Of a stretch of DNA of 38,615 nt, positions 7,828 through 17,017 are shown one piece after another; within the stretch, counting starts at the first letter, position 1; every line of letters begins with the position of its first letter. Made by a program: the position numbers and the translations under genes. Source of the stretch: Parashewanella hymeniacidonis (GTDB lineage: Bacteria; Pseudomonadota; Gammaproteobacteria; Enterobacterales; Shewanellaceae); assembly GCF_016900895.1 (NCBI RefSeq), contig NZ_JAFEUN010000033.1, positions 1-38,615 of the forward strand, read 5' to 3'. Under the pieces are notes generated by a model. That model was not told the origin of the DNA and ran no database searches. It saw only the letters and a program-made list of their open reading frames with translations.

Positions 7828-8515
7828 TTGGTGCATAAAGCCTTTCAGCGCGATTAAACATGACCCAAGACGTCGCAATATACTTATCGTGACTCTTGGG
7901 AATTCCACCTCTATGTGTATGGGTAAACCCAGCTGGCGCTATGACCATCGTACCTTTCTTAGGTTTTACGTTGCGGTTTTGGTAGTAAAACTCTGTCTCA
8001 CCGCCCTCTTCTACATCATTAAGGTAAAACATATAAAGAACGACTCTATGTAAAGCTTCATTATGCTCATTCTGTGGAAACTGCTCTGAATGCCAATGAT
8101 GATATCCACCGACACCTTTCTCATATTTTTGTAGGTTAATGGTACCACTGCGATAGAGATATTTAACAAGCGGTTGAGCCCTTGGTTTTCCCAGACGTTC
8201 AAAATTATCAGGTGATAAGAATACCGATTTACCATTTTCATCGGCAACGGCTACTGAAACAGCCCCCATGAGTGCCATGCAATACTTTGTAAAATAGTCT
8301 GCCGCTTTATCAAGCGTGTAACCTAAGAGTTCGTTCTTTACGGCAGCTAATTCTGGGTAGGTATCTAAAGTAAGGTCATGACTGTTCTTCTTTTCTTTAT
8401 CAACCCCATGTCCAGTAGACCCATCTCTCACACCCTTATGAGATTCAAAGATGTGTATTAAACGATCACAAAATTCTTCCGGAAGTGCATCGGGGTATAC
8501 TTCAATAAAATCCAT
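7820..8515 (-). CDS. 2-oxoglutarate/Fe(II)-dependent prolyl-hydroxylase-like oxygenase
   Basis: The 231-residue protein has a double-stranded beta-helix fold of the P4H/PKHD type. Candidate iron ligands are His142 and Glu144 (Trp-His-Ser-Glu) and His201 (Thr-His-Arg-Gly-Gly), with Lys211 as the 2-oxoglutarate carboxylate-binding base. In most relatives the second ligand is Asp (HxD), so HxE here is a variation. Between them VVLYMFYLNDVEEGGETEF is the hallmark strand of prolyl 4-hydroxylase-like proteins. Such enzymes hydroxylate protein side chains, in bacteria sometimes on elongation factors or as oxygen sensors; the substrate here cannot be read. It starts at an ATG, shows no signal peptide, and overlaps the kinase gene tail to tail. 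Confidence 0.8.
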   Translation of the reverse strand: MDFIEVYPDALPEEFCDRLIHIFESHKGVRDGSTGHGVDKEKKNSHDLTLDTYPELAAVKNELLGYTLDKAADYFTKYCMALMGAVSVAVADENGKSVFLSPDNFERLGKPRAQPLVKYLYRSGTINLQKYEKGVGGYHHWHSEQFPQNEHNEALHRVVLYMFYLNDVEEGGETEFYYQNRNVKPKKGTMVIAPAGFTHTHRGGIPKSHDKYIATSWVMFNRAERLYAPIS

Positions 8516-8617
8516 ATTAATACTCGGCTTACCACAAAGTAATTAAGATAACATTTTATTAACTGAATATTCCAATTCTTATTAGGGCTTCTATAAGAAT
8601 TGGTGATTAGAATAAGG

Positions 8618-9565
8618 TTATAGCCAGCGCTTCTGTTTGAAAAAGAAGTAAGTGCCTACTGCGCTAGCAAGCATTAAAGCAATTGCCATCGGATAGCCTA
8701 ATTTCCATGATAACTCAGGCATATCAACAAAGTTCATTCCATAACTACTTGCAATAAGTGTAGGAGGTAAAAATACCACTGCTGCAACTGAGAAAATTTT
8801 AATAATACGATTTTGCTGAAGACTGGTGAACCCCATAGCAGCATCGAGTAAAAAGTTTAATTTGTCGAAAATAAACTGACTGTGAGGCATTAATGATTCA
8901 ATATCAGCAAGCATCTCACGAATGTCTTTTAAGTCCTCATCTGTCATACGACCACGGTAATAACGCTGCATATAACGAAGTGAACGCTGTGTATCGAGCA
9001 AACTCAGTCGAATCTTGCCGTTAGAATCTTCTTGCAGAGTGATCAGTTTAAAAACATCATCTAGTTCTTCACTTTCAAACACTTCAGCGCCAACATTCTC
9101 AAGCACTGTATATACATCTTCAATAAGATCTGAAAGGTAATCTACTTTGAGATTAAAAAACTCAAGAAATAACTCTTGTGGTGTAGTCACCTTTAACCGA
9201 CCAAGACGGAGGTAATTCCTTAATAAGCGAACCAGACCGACATCTTCCTCACGTATTGTTAGTAAGAAGCTATCACGTACATTAAATGAGATGTTTACTG
9301 CTCTAACATCTTGCCCAACACGTTGTGGAAATAAAGAATTAATATGAAGTCCATCGGCGTTTTGATAGAAACGTGCAGAAGCCTCAATATCATTAATATC
9401 TTCTTCATCAGGGACTTCTTCGACGGAGAACCGACTTAACCACTCACGCTCTTCATCTTCAGGTTTATATAAATCTAGCCATAGTGTTTGTTCAGGAACA
9501 TCATCCTCAACAGTTAACTCTTTGATCGTCAGGCGGCGGTTTTTGTATAGGTAAGCTGTGATCAT
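8618..9565 (-). CDS. corA: CorA-family Mg2+/Co2+ transporter
   Basis: CorA forms a homopentameric inner-membrane channel for Mg2+ uptake. The 315 residues start with a large acidic cytoplasmic domain and end with two transmembrane segments (~250-274 and ~288-308). The diagnostic Tyr275-Gly-Met-Asn motif ends the first segment, and the C-terminus is the usual positively charged FFFKQKRWL tail. Length matches E. coli CorA (316). A start at the ATG (9565) is clear. Possibly connected with the PhoPQ-like pair 2 kb away; about 374 bases of non-coding DNA precede it. Confidence 0.95.
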   Translation of the reverse strand: MITAYLYKNRRLTIKELTVEDDVPEQTLWLDLYKPEDEEREWLSRFSVEEVPDEEDINDIEASARFYQNADGLHINSLFPQRVGQDVRAVNISFNVRDSFLLTIREEDVGLVRLLRNYLRLGRLKVTTPQELFLEFFNLKVDYLSDLIEDVYTVLENVGAEVFESEELDDVFKLITLQEDSNGKIRLSLLDTQRSLRYMQRYYRGRMTDEDLKDIREMLADIESLMPHSQFIFDKLNFLLDAAMGFTSLQQNRIIKIFSVAAVVFLPPTLIASSYGMNFVDMPELSWKLGYPMAIALMLASAVGTYFFFKQKRWL

Positions 9566-9939
9566 AATTGCCCCTACTTGCCGTCAATTCAACTCATTGA
9601 CATGCTATGGTTTATTTTGTCGGCTAGTGTACCTGATAAATAATTAAGATAAAGGCTTAGTTAGGAGACTAAGAGAAAAATATTAACAATAAGTGACTTA
9701 ATCACAATTATCAAATCCGTTGCAAATAAATCCTATTTGGGGTTAAGAATAAAAGCTGTCAGCTTTACTAATACAATGAAGTTTCATTCACTGGAATATG
9801 AAACTGATTAATTACACATTAGTAAGAACAATTTAATTTAATAAATATTTCATAATTTTTATTACCTTAAGCTGTAGTTAAGCACACAAAAATATAATAC
9901 ACGATGAAAAGATATTACTCGTTATAAGAGAGAGAATTT
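9566..9939. promoter_or_regulatory. Divergent intergenic region with two inverted repeats
   Basis: This 374-base stretch separates corA from the orphan gene at 9940. Two neighbouring inverted repeats are visible: a 15-bp palindrome AAAGCTGTCAGCTTT (9752-9766), and a hairpin at 9781-9804 formed by GTTTCATTC and GAATATGAAAC around ACTG, with a 2-base bulge. Neither is followed by a T tract. They may be operator sites or 5' leader structures. No open frame of note. Confidence 0.45.
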
Positions 9940-10608
9940 ATGGCACAAGCATTAACAAATCAAAGCTCTCTAGCTGAAAAGCTATGGCTAGGAAATAGCA
10001 AAACTATACAGCACAGAGGTCACCATTTTGCTCTTACAGATTGTGCGGGACAGTGGGCTCTAAAACCCATAGCAGAAAATTTAAGGGAACCCTTATCTCT
10101 TGGTAGTGTATTAAGCAGATATTTTGCAGCAAAAGCTATCCAAGGGAAAATAAGAAGAGAGAACTTCACCCCTAATACTGCGCTAAAAGACACTCAAAAT
10201 GTGAGCAAGCAAGACAAAAACGAAGAAGCTGCCTTAGACGCTGCCATAAAAGAAACGTTTACTGTTGAAAAAACAACAGTAAAACTTGAGACTTCACCTA
10301 AGTATCAGAGATTCACCGCTCATTCTGAGTACAATGATTTTGGGTACTTACCGACTATTTCATGCCCTATAACTGGAAAAAAACTTACAAGAGAAGAAGC
10401 TGTTCAAATTAATATTTCACGTGAAGAATGGGTTACTTGTTCTCGGGCAGGAGTGAGACAACTTTTACTAGGTAAATCTCCTTCAGTTGAAACTAGATTA
10501 AGTTCTCGTTTACAGGTTAATGAACTTAGGGCTGTTAATTCCAGTAACTTGGGAGATACTGTACAAATTAAGTCTCAAAATATCTTACGTCAACACAGAT
10601 GGTCATAA
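9940..10608 (+). CDS. Unrecognised 222-residue protein
   Basis: The gene has an ATG start with GAGAGAG upstream at good spacing. No family was recognised. Residues 1-65 are a compact, well-mixed segment with repeated hydrophobic positions (AEKLWLGN, LSLGSVLSRYFAAKAI). Residues ~66-120 are polar and charged, probably a flexible linker. A second compact block at ~125-170 has Pro/Cys/Gly and Cys/Arg (SCPITGKKLTREEAV and EEWVTCSR), where two Cys residues ~25 apart could bind metal or be redox-active. No signal peptide or membrane segment is seen, so it is probably cytoplasmic. It stands alone, convergent with sucD and divergent from corA. Confidence 0.7.
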   Translation: MAQALTNQSSLAEKLWLGNSKTIQHRGHHFALTDCAGQWALKPIAENLREPLSLGSVLSRYFAAKAIQGKIRRENFTPNTALKDTQNVSKQDKNEEAALDAAIKETFTVEKTTVKLETSPKYQRFTAHSEYNDFGYLPTISCPITGKKLTREEAVQINISREEWVTCSRAGVRQLLLGKSPSVETRLSSRLQVNELRAVNSSNLGDTVQIKSQNILRQHRWS

Positions 10609-10616
10609 GCAACAGC

Positions 10617-10646
10617 AAAAATAAGTGAGGCCAGCAAGCTGACCTC
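10617..10646 (-). terminator. Terminator after sucD
   Basis: GAGGCCAGC (10627-10635) pairs with GCTGACCTC (10638-10646) with a single C/A mismatch. On the minus strand the stem is followed by ACTTATTTTTG. This fits an intrinsic terminator for sucD and may also limit read-through from the convergent gene ending at 10608. Confidence 0.65.
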
Positions 10647-10665
10647 TAATCAAAAAGCTAATGAG

Positions 10666-11538
10666 TTACCAACCCGTCTTCTTGCGAAGTGCTTTACCGA
10701 TATCAGCTAGAGAGCGAACCGTAGTTACGCCTGCAGCTTCTAGAGCAGCAAATTTTTCGTCAGCCGTACCTTTACCACCAGCGATAATTGCACCGGCATG
10801 TCCCATACGTTTACCAGCAGGAGCCGTAACACCCGCAATGTAAGAAACAACAGGCTTAGTTACGTTCGCTTTGATGTATTCAGCCGCTTCTTCTTCAGCT
10901 GTACCACCAATTTCACCAATCATAACGATAGCTTCAGTACCTTCGTCGTTTTGGAACATTTCTAAAACGTCGATGAAGTTAGTACCTGGAATTGGGTCGC
11001 CACCAATACCAACACACGTTGATTGACCAAAGCCTTCGTCAGTCGTTTGCTTAACGGCTTCATAAGTCAAAGTACCAGAACGTGAAACGATACCTACTTT
11101 ACCTGGCTTGTGAATGTGACCTGGCATAATACCAATTTTACATTCGCCTGGAGTGATAACACCTGGGCAGTTAGGGCCAATCATACGAACGCCAGTTTCA
11201 GCTAATTTAACTTTAACTTCTAGCATGTCGATTGTTGGGATGCCTTCAGTAATACAAACGATAAGCTCAATGCCACCGTCAATTGCTTCAAGGATCGCAT
11301 CTTTACAGAAAGGCGCTGGTACGTAGATAACTGAAGCAGTAGCGCCAGTTTCAGCAACTGCATCTTTTACTGTGTTGAATACAGGTAGACCAAGGTGTAC
11401 TTGACCGCCTTTACCCGGAGATACGCCACCAACCATTTTAGTTCCGTAAGCAATAGCTTGCTCAGAATGGAAAGTACCTTGACCACCAGTGAAACCCTGA
11501 CAGATTACTTTAGTATCTTTATTAATTAATACAGACAT
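10666..11538 (-). CDS. sucD: Succinyl-CoA synthetase alpha subunit
   Basis: SucD is the CoA-binding, phosphohistidine-bearing subunit of the TCA enzyme that couples succinyl-CoA cleavage to nucleoside triphosphate formation. The 290 residues match E. coli SucD (289). The N-terminal Rossmann CoA-binding domain ([11 protein letters not shown]) and the C-terminal ligase domain are both present; the active-site His lies in [17 protein letters not shown]. The ATG overlaps the stop of sucC by one base (TAATG), so the two are translationally coupled. A hairpin with a T tract follows. Confidence 0.98.
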   Translation of the reverse strand: MSVLINKDTKVICQGFTGGQGTFHSEQAIAYGTKMVGGVSPGKGGQVHLGLPVFNTVKDAVAETGATASVIYVPAPFCKDAILEAIDGGIELIVCITEGIPTIDMLEVKVKLAETGVRMIGPNCPGVITPGECKIGIMPGHIHKPGKVGIVSRSGTLTYEAVKQTTDEGFGQSTCVGIGGDPIPGTNFIDVLEMFQNDEGTEAIVMIGEIGGTAEEEAAEYIKANVTKPVVSYIAGVTAPAGKRMGHAGAIIAGGKGTADEKFAALEAAGVTTVRSLADIGKALRKKTGW

Positions 11539-12704
11539 TATTTGCCCTCCGCAGCAGCAACAACTTTCTCAGCAGCGTCAGTCAATGATTCAGCTGCAAT
11601 AATGTCAAGATCTGAACTTGCTAATACTTCACGACCTAGTTCAGCGTTAGTACCTTCAAGACGAACAACAACAGGAACTTGAACACCAACTTCTTTCACT
11701 GCGCCAATGATGCCTTCAGCAATCATGTCACAACGTACGATGCCACCAAAGATGTTTACTAGAACAGCTTTAACGTTGTCATCAGAAAGAATGATCTTGA
11801 ATGCTTCTGCAACACGTTCTTTCGTTGCACCGCCACCTACGTCTAGGAAGTTAGCTGGCTTTCCACCGTGTAGATTTACGATGTCCATTGTGCCCATTGC
11901 TAGGCCAGCACCGTTAACCATACAGCCAACGTTTCCATCTAGTGCTACGTAGTTAAGTTCAAACTTAGCGGCGTGCGCTTCACGTGGATCGTCCTGTGAA
12001 GGATCGTGCATTTCACGGATTTTAGGCTGACGGAATAAAGCGTTACCATCAACACCAATTTTTCCGTCTAGGCAGTGAATGTTGCCTTCTTCAGTGATTA
12101 CTAGAGGGTTAATTTCTAATAATGCGAAATCATGATCGTTGAACATGTTCGCTAGACCCATAAACACTTTAGTGAACTGCTTCATTTGAGTTGGAGTTAG
12201 ACCCAACTTGAAACCAAGATCGCGTGCTTGATATGTTTGTGGACCAACGAGTGGATCGATGATTGCTTTGTGAATCAACTCTGGAGTTTCTTCAGCAACT
12301 GTTTCAATCTCAACACCACCTTCTGTAGAAGCCATGAACACAACACGTTGTGTACCACGGTCAACAACAGCACCTAGGTATAATTCATTTGCAATATCAG
12401 TACAGCTTTCTACTAGAATCTTAGCAACTGGTTGGCCACCTTCATCAGTTTGGTAAGTAACAAGGTTCTTACCAAGCCATTGTTCAGCAAATGCTCTGAT
12501 TTCTTCTTTATCGCCAGTAACTTTAACGCCACCTGCTTTACCACGGCCGCCTGCGTGTACTTGACACTTAACAACCCACATATCACCGCCAATACGTCCA
12601 GCAGCTTCAACAGCTTCTTGGGCTGTGTCACATGCAAAACCTTCAGACACTGGCAAACCATATTCGGCAAACAATTGTTTTGCCTGATACTCATGCAAAT
12701 TCAT
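11538..12704 (-). CDS. sucC: Succinyl-CoA synthetase beta subunit
   Basis: SucC has 388 residues, exactly the length of E. coli SucC. The N-terminal ATP-grasp domain holds [16 protein letters not shown]-like glycine-rich nucleotide contacts (here [16 protein letters not shown]), and the C-terminal ligase domain ends the metal/nucleotide site (GGGATKERV and [10 protein letters not shown]). Together with SucD it forms the heterodimer. Starts at an ATG. A hairpin with a minus-strand T tract lies between sucB and this gene, so sucCD may be expressed at a different level from sucAB. Confidence 0.98.
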   Translation of the reverse strand: MNLHEYQAKQLFAEYGLPVSEGFACDTAQEAVEAAGRIGGDMWVVKCQVHAGGRGKAGGVKVTGDKEEIRAFAEQWLGKNLVTYQTDEGGQPVAKILVESCTDIANELYLGAVVDRGTQRVVFMASTEGGVEIETVAEETPELIHKAIIDPLVGPQTYQARDLGFKLGLTPTQMKQFTKVFMGLANMFNDHDFALLEINPLVITEEGNIHCLDGKIGVDGNALFRQPKIREMHDPSQDDPREAHAAKFELNYVALDGNVGCMVNGAGLAMGTMDIVNLHGGKPANFLDVGGGATKERVAEAFKIILSDDNVKAVLVNIFGGIVRCDMIAEGIIGAVKEVGVQVPVVVRLEGTNAELGREVLASSDLDIIAAESLTDAAEKVVAAAEGK

Positions 12705-12729
12705 GATGATCTATCCGTATACTACTTAT

Positions 12730-12754
12730 AAATAAAAACCGGCCCGATTGGGCC
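12730..12754 (-). terminator. Hairpin with T tract between sucB and sucC
   Basis: GGCCC (12741-12745) and GGGCC (12750-12754) form a short GC-rich stem around a GATT loop. On the minus strand the stem is followed by GGTTTTTATTT. It lies in the 78-base gap between sucB and sucC. It reads as a weak terminator or attenuator rather than a full stop, because sucCD shows no separate strong promoter by eye. Confidence 0.55.
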
Positions 12755-12782
12755 AGTCACTAGGGTAATGTCTCGCTATAAC

Positions 12783-13979
12783 TTATAGATCAAGCAATAG
12801 ACGAGTTGGATCTTCTAAGAAGTCTTTAATCGCAACCAAGAAGCCAACTGACTCACGTCCATCAACAATACGATGGTCATAAGAAAGTGCGAGGTACATC
12901 ATCGGCAAGATTTCAACTTGCCCATTTACTGCCATTGGACGATCTTTGATGGCATGCATGCCTAAGATCGCACTTTGTGGCAGGTTAAGAATTGGCGTTG
13001 ACATTAATGAACCGAAAACACCACCGTTCGTTACAGTGAAGTTACCGCCAGTCATATCAGCGACGGTAAGTTTACCATCTCTGCCTTTAATTGCTAACTC
13101 TCTCACATTTTTTTCAATATCTGCGAGACTCATCTTGTCTGTATCACGTAAAACTGGTGTTACAAGACCACGAGGTGTTGATACAGCAATGCTTACATCA
13201 AAGTAGTTATGATAAACAATCTCATCACCATCGATTGATGCGTTCACTTCTGGGAAACGCTTCAGCGCTTCAGTCACAGCTTTAATGTAGAAAGACATGA
13301 AACCTAAACGAGTACCATGACGCTCTTCAAAGATATCTTTATATTGCTTACGGATATCCATGATTGGCTTCATGTTGATTTCGTTAAACGTCGTCAACAT
13401 GGCCGTAGAGTTTTTCGCTTCAAGTAGACGATTAGCGATAGTCTTACGTAAACGTGTCATTGGAACACGCTTCTCGCTACGACCTTCAGCTACTGGCGCT
13501 ACAGGTGCAGCTACCGCTGCAGGAGCCGCTGAAGCTTTAGTTTTAACAAAACCTTCAACGTCTTCTTTCGTTACACGACCACCAACACCTGTACCTTTGA
13601 TTTGCGAAGCATCAAGATTGTGCTCAGCAACTAGGCGACGAACTGATGGGCTTAATGCGTCATTTGACTCATCTGCAGCAGGCGCTGACTCAACCGCTGG
13701 TGCTGAAGCCTCAGCTTTAGATACTTCTTGTCCAGCTACTGCACCTGGGTTTAGCTTTGCAATCACTTGCTCGCCTAAAACAGTTTCGCCTTCTGGGAAA
13801 AGGATTTCTCCCATTTGACCGTCAGCCTCAGCAACAACTTCCAGTACAACTTTGTCCGTCTCAATATCAACCAAATTTTGGTCACGCTCTACAGCGTCAC
13901 CAGGTTGAACATGCCAAGTTGCGATGGTTGCATCTGCGACTGATTCTGGCAGTACGGGTACCTTAATATCGATACTCAT
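12783..13979 (-). CDS. sucB: Dihydrolipoyllysine-residue succinyltransferase (E2 of 2-oxoglutarate dehydrogenase)
   Basis: SucB is the core of the 2-oxoglutarate dehydrogenase complex. The 398 residues comprise one N-terminal lipoyl domain (lipoylated Lys in [13 protein letters not shown]), an Ala/Pro-rich linker, a peripheral-subunit binding domain (~108-145, [20 protein letters not shown]) and a catalytic acyltransferase domain ending with the His-Asp signature [12 protein letters not shown]. coli SucB is 405 residues. It follows sucA by 18 bases with the same orientation, so they form one transcript. No lpd (E3) gene is in the window; E3 is probably supplied by the pyruvate dehydrogenase locus. 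Confidence 0.98.
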   Translation of the reverse strand: MSIDIKVPVLPESVADATIATWHVQPGDAVERDQNLVDIETDKVVLEVVAEADGQMGEILFPEGETVLGEQVIAKLNPGAVAGQEVSKAEASAPAVESAPAADESNDALSPSVRRLVAEHNLDASQIKGTGVGGRVTKEDVEGFVKTKASAAPAAVAAPVAPVAEGRSEKRVPMTRLRKTIANRLLEAKNSTAMLTTFNEINMKPIMDIRKQYKDIFEERHGTRLGFMSFYIKAVTEALKRFPEVNASIDGDEIVYHNYFDVSIAVSTPRGLVTPVLRDTDKMSLADIEKNVRELAIKGRDGKLTVADMTGGNFTVTNGGVFGSLMSTPILNLPQSAILGMHAIKDRPMAVNGQVEILPMMYLALSYDHRIVDGRESVGFLVAIKDFLEDPTRLLLDL

Positions 13980-13997
13980 AGAAAACTATCCTTTAAC

Positions 13998-16823
13998 CTA
14001 TTTACTAATATTTAATGCATCATTAACTAATGCTTCTTGTTGATGCATATGTAAGCCAGCATAACCGCATGCAGGAGCAGCAGAAGCTTCACGACCTGCG
14101 TAGGTCAATTTAGCGCCTGTTGGAAGTGCGGCTGTAAAGTGATGTTGGCTGCAATACCAAGCCCCTTGGTTCTGAGGCTCTTCTTGGCACCAAACAAAAT
14201 CTTTAACGTGCTGATAATCAGCTAATGCTTTGCCCATTTCCGCATGTGGGAACGGGTAAAGTTGTTCAATACGAACGATAGCTACATTACCGATTTCATT
14301 TTTACGTCGCTTATCAAGCAAATCGTAATAAACCTTGCCACTACACATAACGACTCGGTCTACTTTGCTTGCATCTAATTCATCCGTTTCACCAATCACA
14401 TTTTGGAAGGTTCCGTGTGATAGTTCATCAAACGAAGAAACAGCTAGAGGATGACGAAGCAATGACTTAGGAGACATCACCACTAATGGTCGACGCATCG
14501 GGCGAACCACTTGACGTCGAATCATGTGATAAACCTGAGCAGGAGTCGAAGGAACACATACTTGCATATTGTGGTTTGCACACAACTGCAAGAAACGCTC
14601 TAAACGTGCGCTTGAGTGTTCTGGGCCTTGACCTTCATAGCCATGTGGTAACAGCATAGTTAAGCCACATAAGCGACCCCACTTCTGTTCACCTGACGAT
14701 AAGAATTGGTCAATTACTACTTGTGCACAGTTAGCGAAGTCACCGAATTGTGCTTCCCAAATGGTTAAACCACTCGGCTCTGCTGTTGCGTAACCATATT
14801 CGAATGCAAGCACTGAAGCTTCAGATAGTACTGAATCAGTGATATCAATCGGACCTTGCTCTTCAGATAAATTACGAAGAGGCATATAAGTCGTCGCATC
14901 TTTTTGGTTATGCAAAACAGCGTGACGGTGGAAGAACGTGCCACGGCCAGAATCTTGACCCGTAATACGAATGCGCTTTTTATCGGCTAGAATTGTGGCA
15001 TATGCTAAATTCTCAGCAAATCCCCAATCCATTGGTTTTTCACCAATCGACATCGCAACACGATCTTTGTAGATTTTAGCAACGCGTGACTGAACTGTAT
15101 GGCTCTCTGGAATTTCTGCTGTTTTTACCGCTAATGCTTTAAGCGCCTCTAAATCAACAGAATCATCGAAGTCTTCATCCCATTGACGGTTGAGGTACGG
15201 AGTCCAATCAACATTGTGTAACGTCATTGGACGCCGTTCTTTCACAACACAATCGCCCGCATCTAATGCGTCACGATAAGCGTTGACCATAGAAACAGTG
15301 TCTTCTGAAGCCAATGTACCCTCTGAAACTAGCTTTTCAGAATACAGCTTACGAGGCGTTGGATGCTTTTTAATTTTGGCGTACATCAATGGCTGTGTTG
15401 CACTTGGCTCATCAGCTTCATTGTGACCATGACGTCGGTAACAAACTAAATCGATAACAACATCACGTTTAAATTCATTGCGATAATCGACAGCAAGTTG
15501 CGATACAAACGCTACAGCTTCAGGATCATCTGCATTCACATGGAATATCGGCGCCTGAACCATCTTAGCAATGTCAGTACAATACTCAGTTGAACGAACA
15601 TCGTCTTGATTTGATGTTGTAAAACCAACTTGGTTATTAACAACAATACGAATGCTTCCGCCAACTTTAAAGCCACGAGTTTGAGACATATTGAATGTCT
15701 CTTGAACAATACCTTGACCTGTAATTGCTGAGTCACCATGAATAGTGATTGGCATTACTTGCGAGCCGTCTTTACAGCCGCGGCGATCTTGGCGTGCACG
15801 CACAGAACCAATAACCACAGGGTTAACGATTTCAAGATGTGAAGGGTTAAACGCAAGAGCTAAATGTACGTTACCAGCAGGCGTTTCGAAATCAGATGAG
15901 AAACCCTGATGATATTTAACGTCACCAGAGCCTTCAATATGGTCGTGTTTGCCAGCAAACTCATCAAATAATTCAGATGGTTGCTTACCAAGCACGTTAA
16001 TCAATACGTTCAAACGACCACGGTGAGCCATACCGATCACAACTTCTTTGGTCGATACTTCTCCGGCACGGTAGATGATCTCACGTAGCATTGGAACTAG
16101 AGCATCGCCACCTTCTAACGAAAAGCGTTTAGCACCTGGGAATTTCGCACCAAGGTATTTTTCCATACCTTCGGCAGCATTTAGCCCTTCAAGAATTCGG
16201 GTCTTAACCGCTTTATCGTAATTAGCTTTACTTAAAGTCGGCTCTAGTCGTTGCTGAATCCATCGTTTCTCATCAGTATCAGTGATGTGCATGTACTCAG
16301 CACCAATTGAACCACAATAGGTAGATTTTAGGGCATTGACCAGTGATGACAGCTGCATAGTGTCACCACCATGAGCAAACGAGCCAGTATTGAAATCACG
16401 AGACATATCTTCAGCAGTCAAACCATGAAATGCAGGGTCTAACTCTTTAACCGCATTTCGAACCCAAAGCCCTAATGGGTCTAAATTTGAGTTTTGATGG
16501 CCACGGAATCGATATGCGTTAATTAATTGAAGAACTTTAACTTGTTTCGCATCAAGTTCAGGGTCAGAGGCTTGTGCGGAAGCTCCTCCACGGTTCGACA
16601 ATGCTAAACTTCGGAAATAATCACGCACTTTAGAGTGTGCAACTTCCTGACCGCTTGCATCGGTACCGCTTACTGAAGGAAGGTTATCGAAAACAGCTTT
16701 CCAATCATCGGAAACTGACTGAGGATCTTCTTGATAGGCTTCGTACATCTCTTCGATATAGGTTGCGTTTGCGCCATATAAATGAGATGAATCCAGCCAG
16801 GCTTGCATGAGGCCTTGGTGCAT
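13998..16823 (-). CDS. sucA: 2-oxoglutarate dehydrogenase E1
   Basis: SucA is the thiamine-diphosphate-dependent decarboxylase. It oxidatively decarboxylates 2-oxoglutarate and passes the succinyl group to SucB. With the start at the ATG at 16821-16823 the protein has 941 residues and its N-terminus (MHQGLMQAWLDSSHLYG) aligns closely with E. coli SucA. AGGA lies six bases upstream of it. In-frame TTG/ATG codons at 16838 and 16829 are less likely. TPP/Mg2+ and active-site regions (GMAHRGRLNVL, NNQVGFTT, CYRRHGHNEADEP) are intact. It is separated from sdhB by 194 bases that contain an intrinsic terminator, so it may have its own promoter. Confidence 0.98.
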   Translation of the reverse strand: MHQGLMQAWLDSSHLYGANATYIEEMYEAYQEDPQSVSDDWKAVFDNLPSVSGTDASGQEVAHSKVRDYFRSLALSNRGGASAQASDPELDAKQVKVLQLINAYRFRGHQNSNLDPLGLWVRNAVKELDPAFHGLTAEDMSRDFNTGSFAHGGDTMQLSSLVNALKSTYCGSIGAEYMHITDTDEKRWIQQRLEPTLSKANYDKAVKTRILEGLNAAEGMEKYLGAKFPGAKRFSLEGGDALVPMLREIIYRAGEVSTKEVVIGMAHRGRLNVLINVLGKQPSELFDEFAGKHDHIEGSGDVKYHQGFSSDFETPAGNVHLALAFNPSHLEIVNPVVIGSVRARQDRRGCKDGSQVMPITIHGDSAITGQGIVQETFNMSQTRGFKVGGSIRIVVNNQVGFTTSNQDDVRSTEYCTDIAKMVQAPIFHVNADDPEAVAFVSQLAVDYRNEFKRDVVIDLVCYRRHGHNEADEPSATQPLMYAKIKKHPTPRKLYSEKLVSEGTLASEDTVSMVNAYRDALDAGDCVVKERRPMTLHNVDWTPYLNRQWDEDFDDSVDLEALKALAVKTAEIPESHTVQSRVAKIYKDRVAMSIGEKPMDWGFAENLAYATILADKKRIRITGQDSGRGTFFHRHAVLHNQKDATTYMPLRNLSEEQGPIDITDSVLSEASVLAFEYGYATAEPSGLTIWEAQFGDFANCAQVVIDQFLSSGEQKWGRLCGLTMLLPHGYEGQGPEHSSARLERFLQLCANHNMQVCVPSTPAQVYHMIRRQVVRPMRRPLVVMSPKSLLRHPLAVSSFDELSHGTFQNVIGETDELDASKVDRVVMCSGKVYYDLLDKRRKNEIGNVAIVRIEQLYPFPHAEMGKALADYQHVKDFVWCQEEPQNQGAWYCSQHHFTAALPTGAKLTYAGREASAAPACGYAGLHMHQQEALVNDALNISK

Positions 16824-17017
16824 TTCCATTCCTTTCAAACTTTTTATACTTACATAGCATAGTTAAAAACAAAAACAGGCTTTGAACTTAACACGCTTTT
16901 TTCAAGAGAACATTCTCTTACACGCAAAAAGAGTCACTCCCGATTAAGAAGTGACTCCATATATTAGACCTGTTTTATTATTAATTCTTTCATCAATAAT
17001 AATGGCGGTTTATCCAT
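16824..17017 (-). promoter_or_regulatory. sdhB-sucA intergenic region
   Basis: This stretch of 194 bases holds the terminator at 16926-16957 and, on the sucA side, the AAAGGA ribosome-binding site just upstream of the sucA ATG. A promoter for sucA would have to lie in the ~100 bases between the terminator and sucA; none is obvious by eye. Confidence 0.3.
16926..16957 (-). terminator. Intrinsic terminator between sdhB and sucA
   Basis: GAGTCACT (16931-16938) and AGTGACTC (16950-16957) form a perfect 8-bp stem with an 11-base loop. On the minus strand it is followed by TTTTTGCG, which makes it an intrinsic terminator or attenuator at the end of sdhCDAB. Confidence 0.7.

Noticed and set aside
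9566-9939. Mg2+-sensing M-box riboswitch in front of corA
   Set aside because: No extended multi-stem leader is visible next to the corA start; the two inverted repeats are about 190 bases away and short.
12413-12731. Overlapping frames on both strands at the sucC start
   Set aside because: Shadow frames of the well-established sucC gene; no independent start signal or conserved content.
13360-13818. Long open frame antisense to sucB, Ala/Thr-rich
   Set aside because: It lies fully opposite the Ala/Pro-rich linker of sucB, where composition keeps several frames open. It has no ribosome-binding site and no recognisable protein content.
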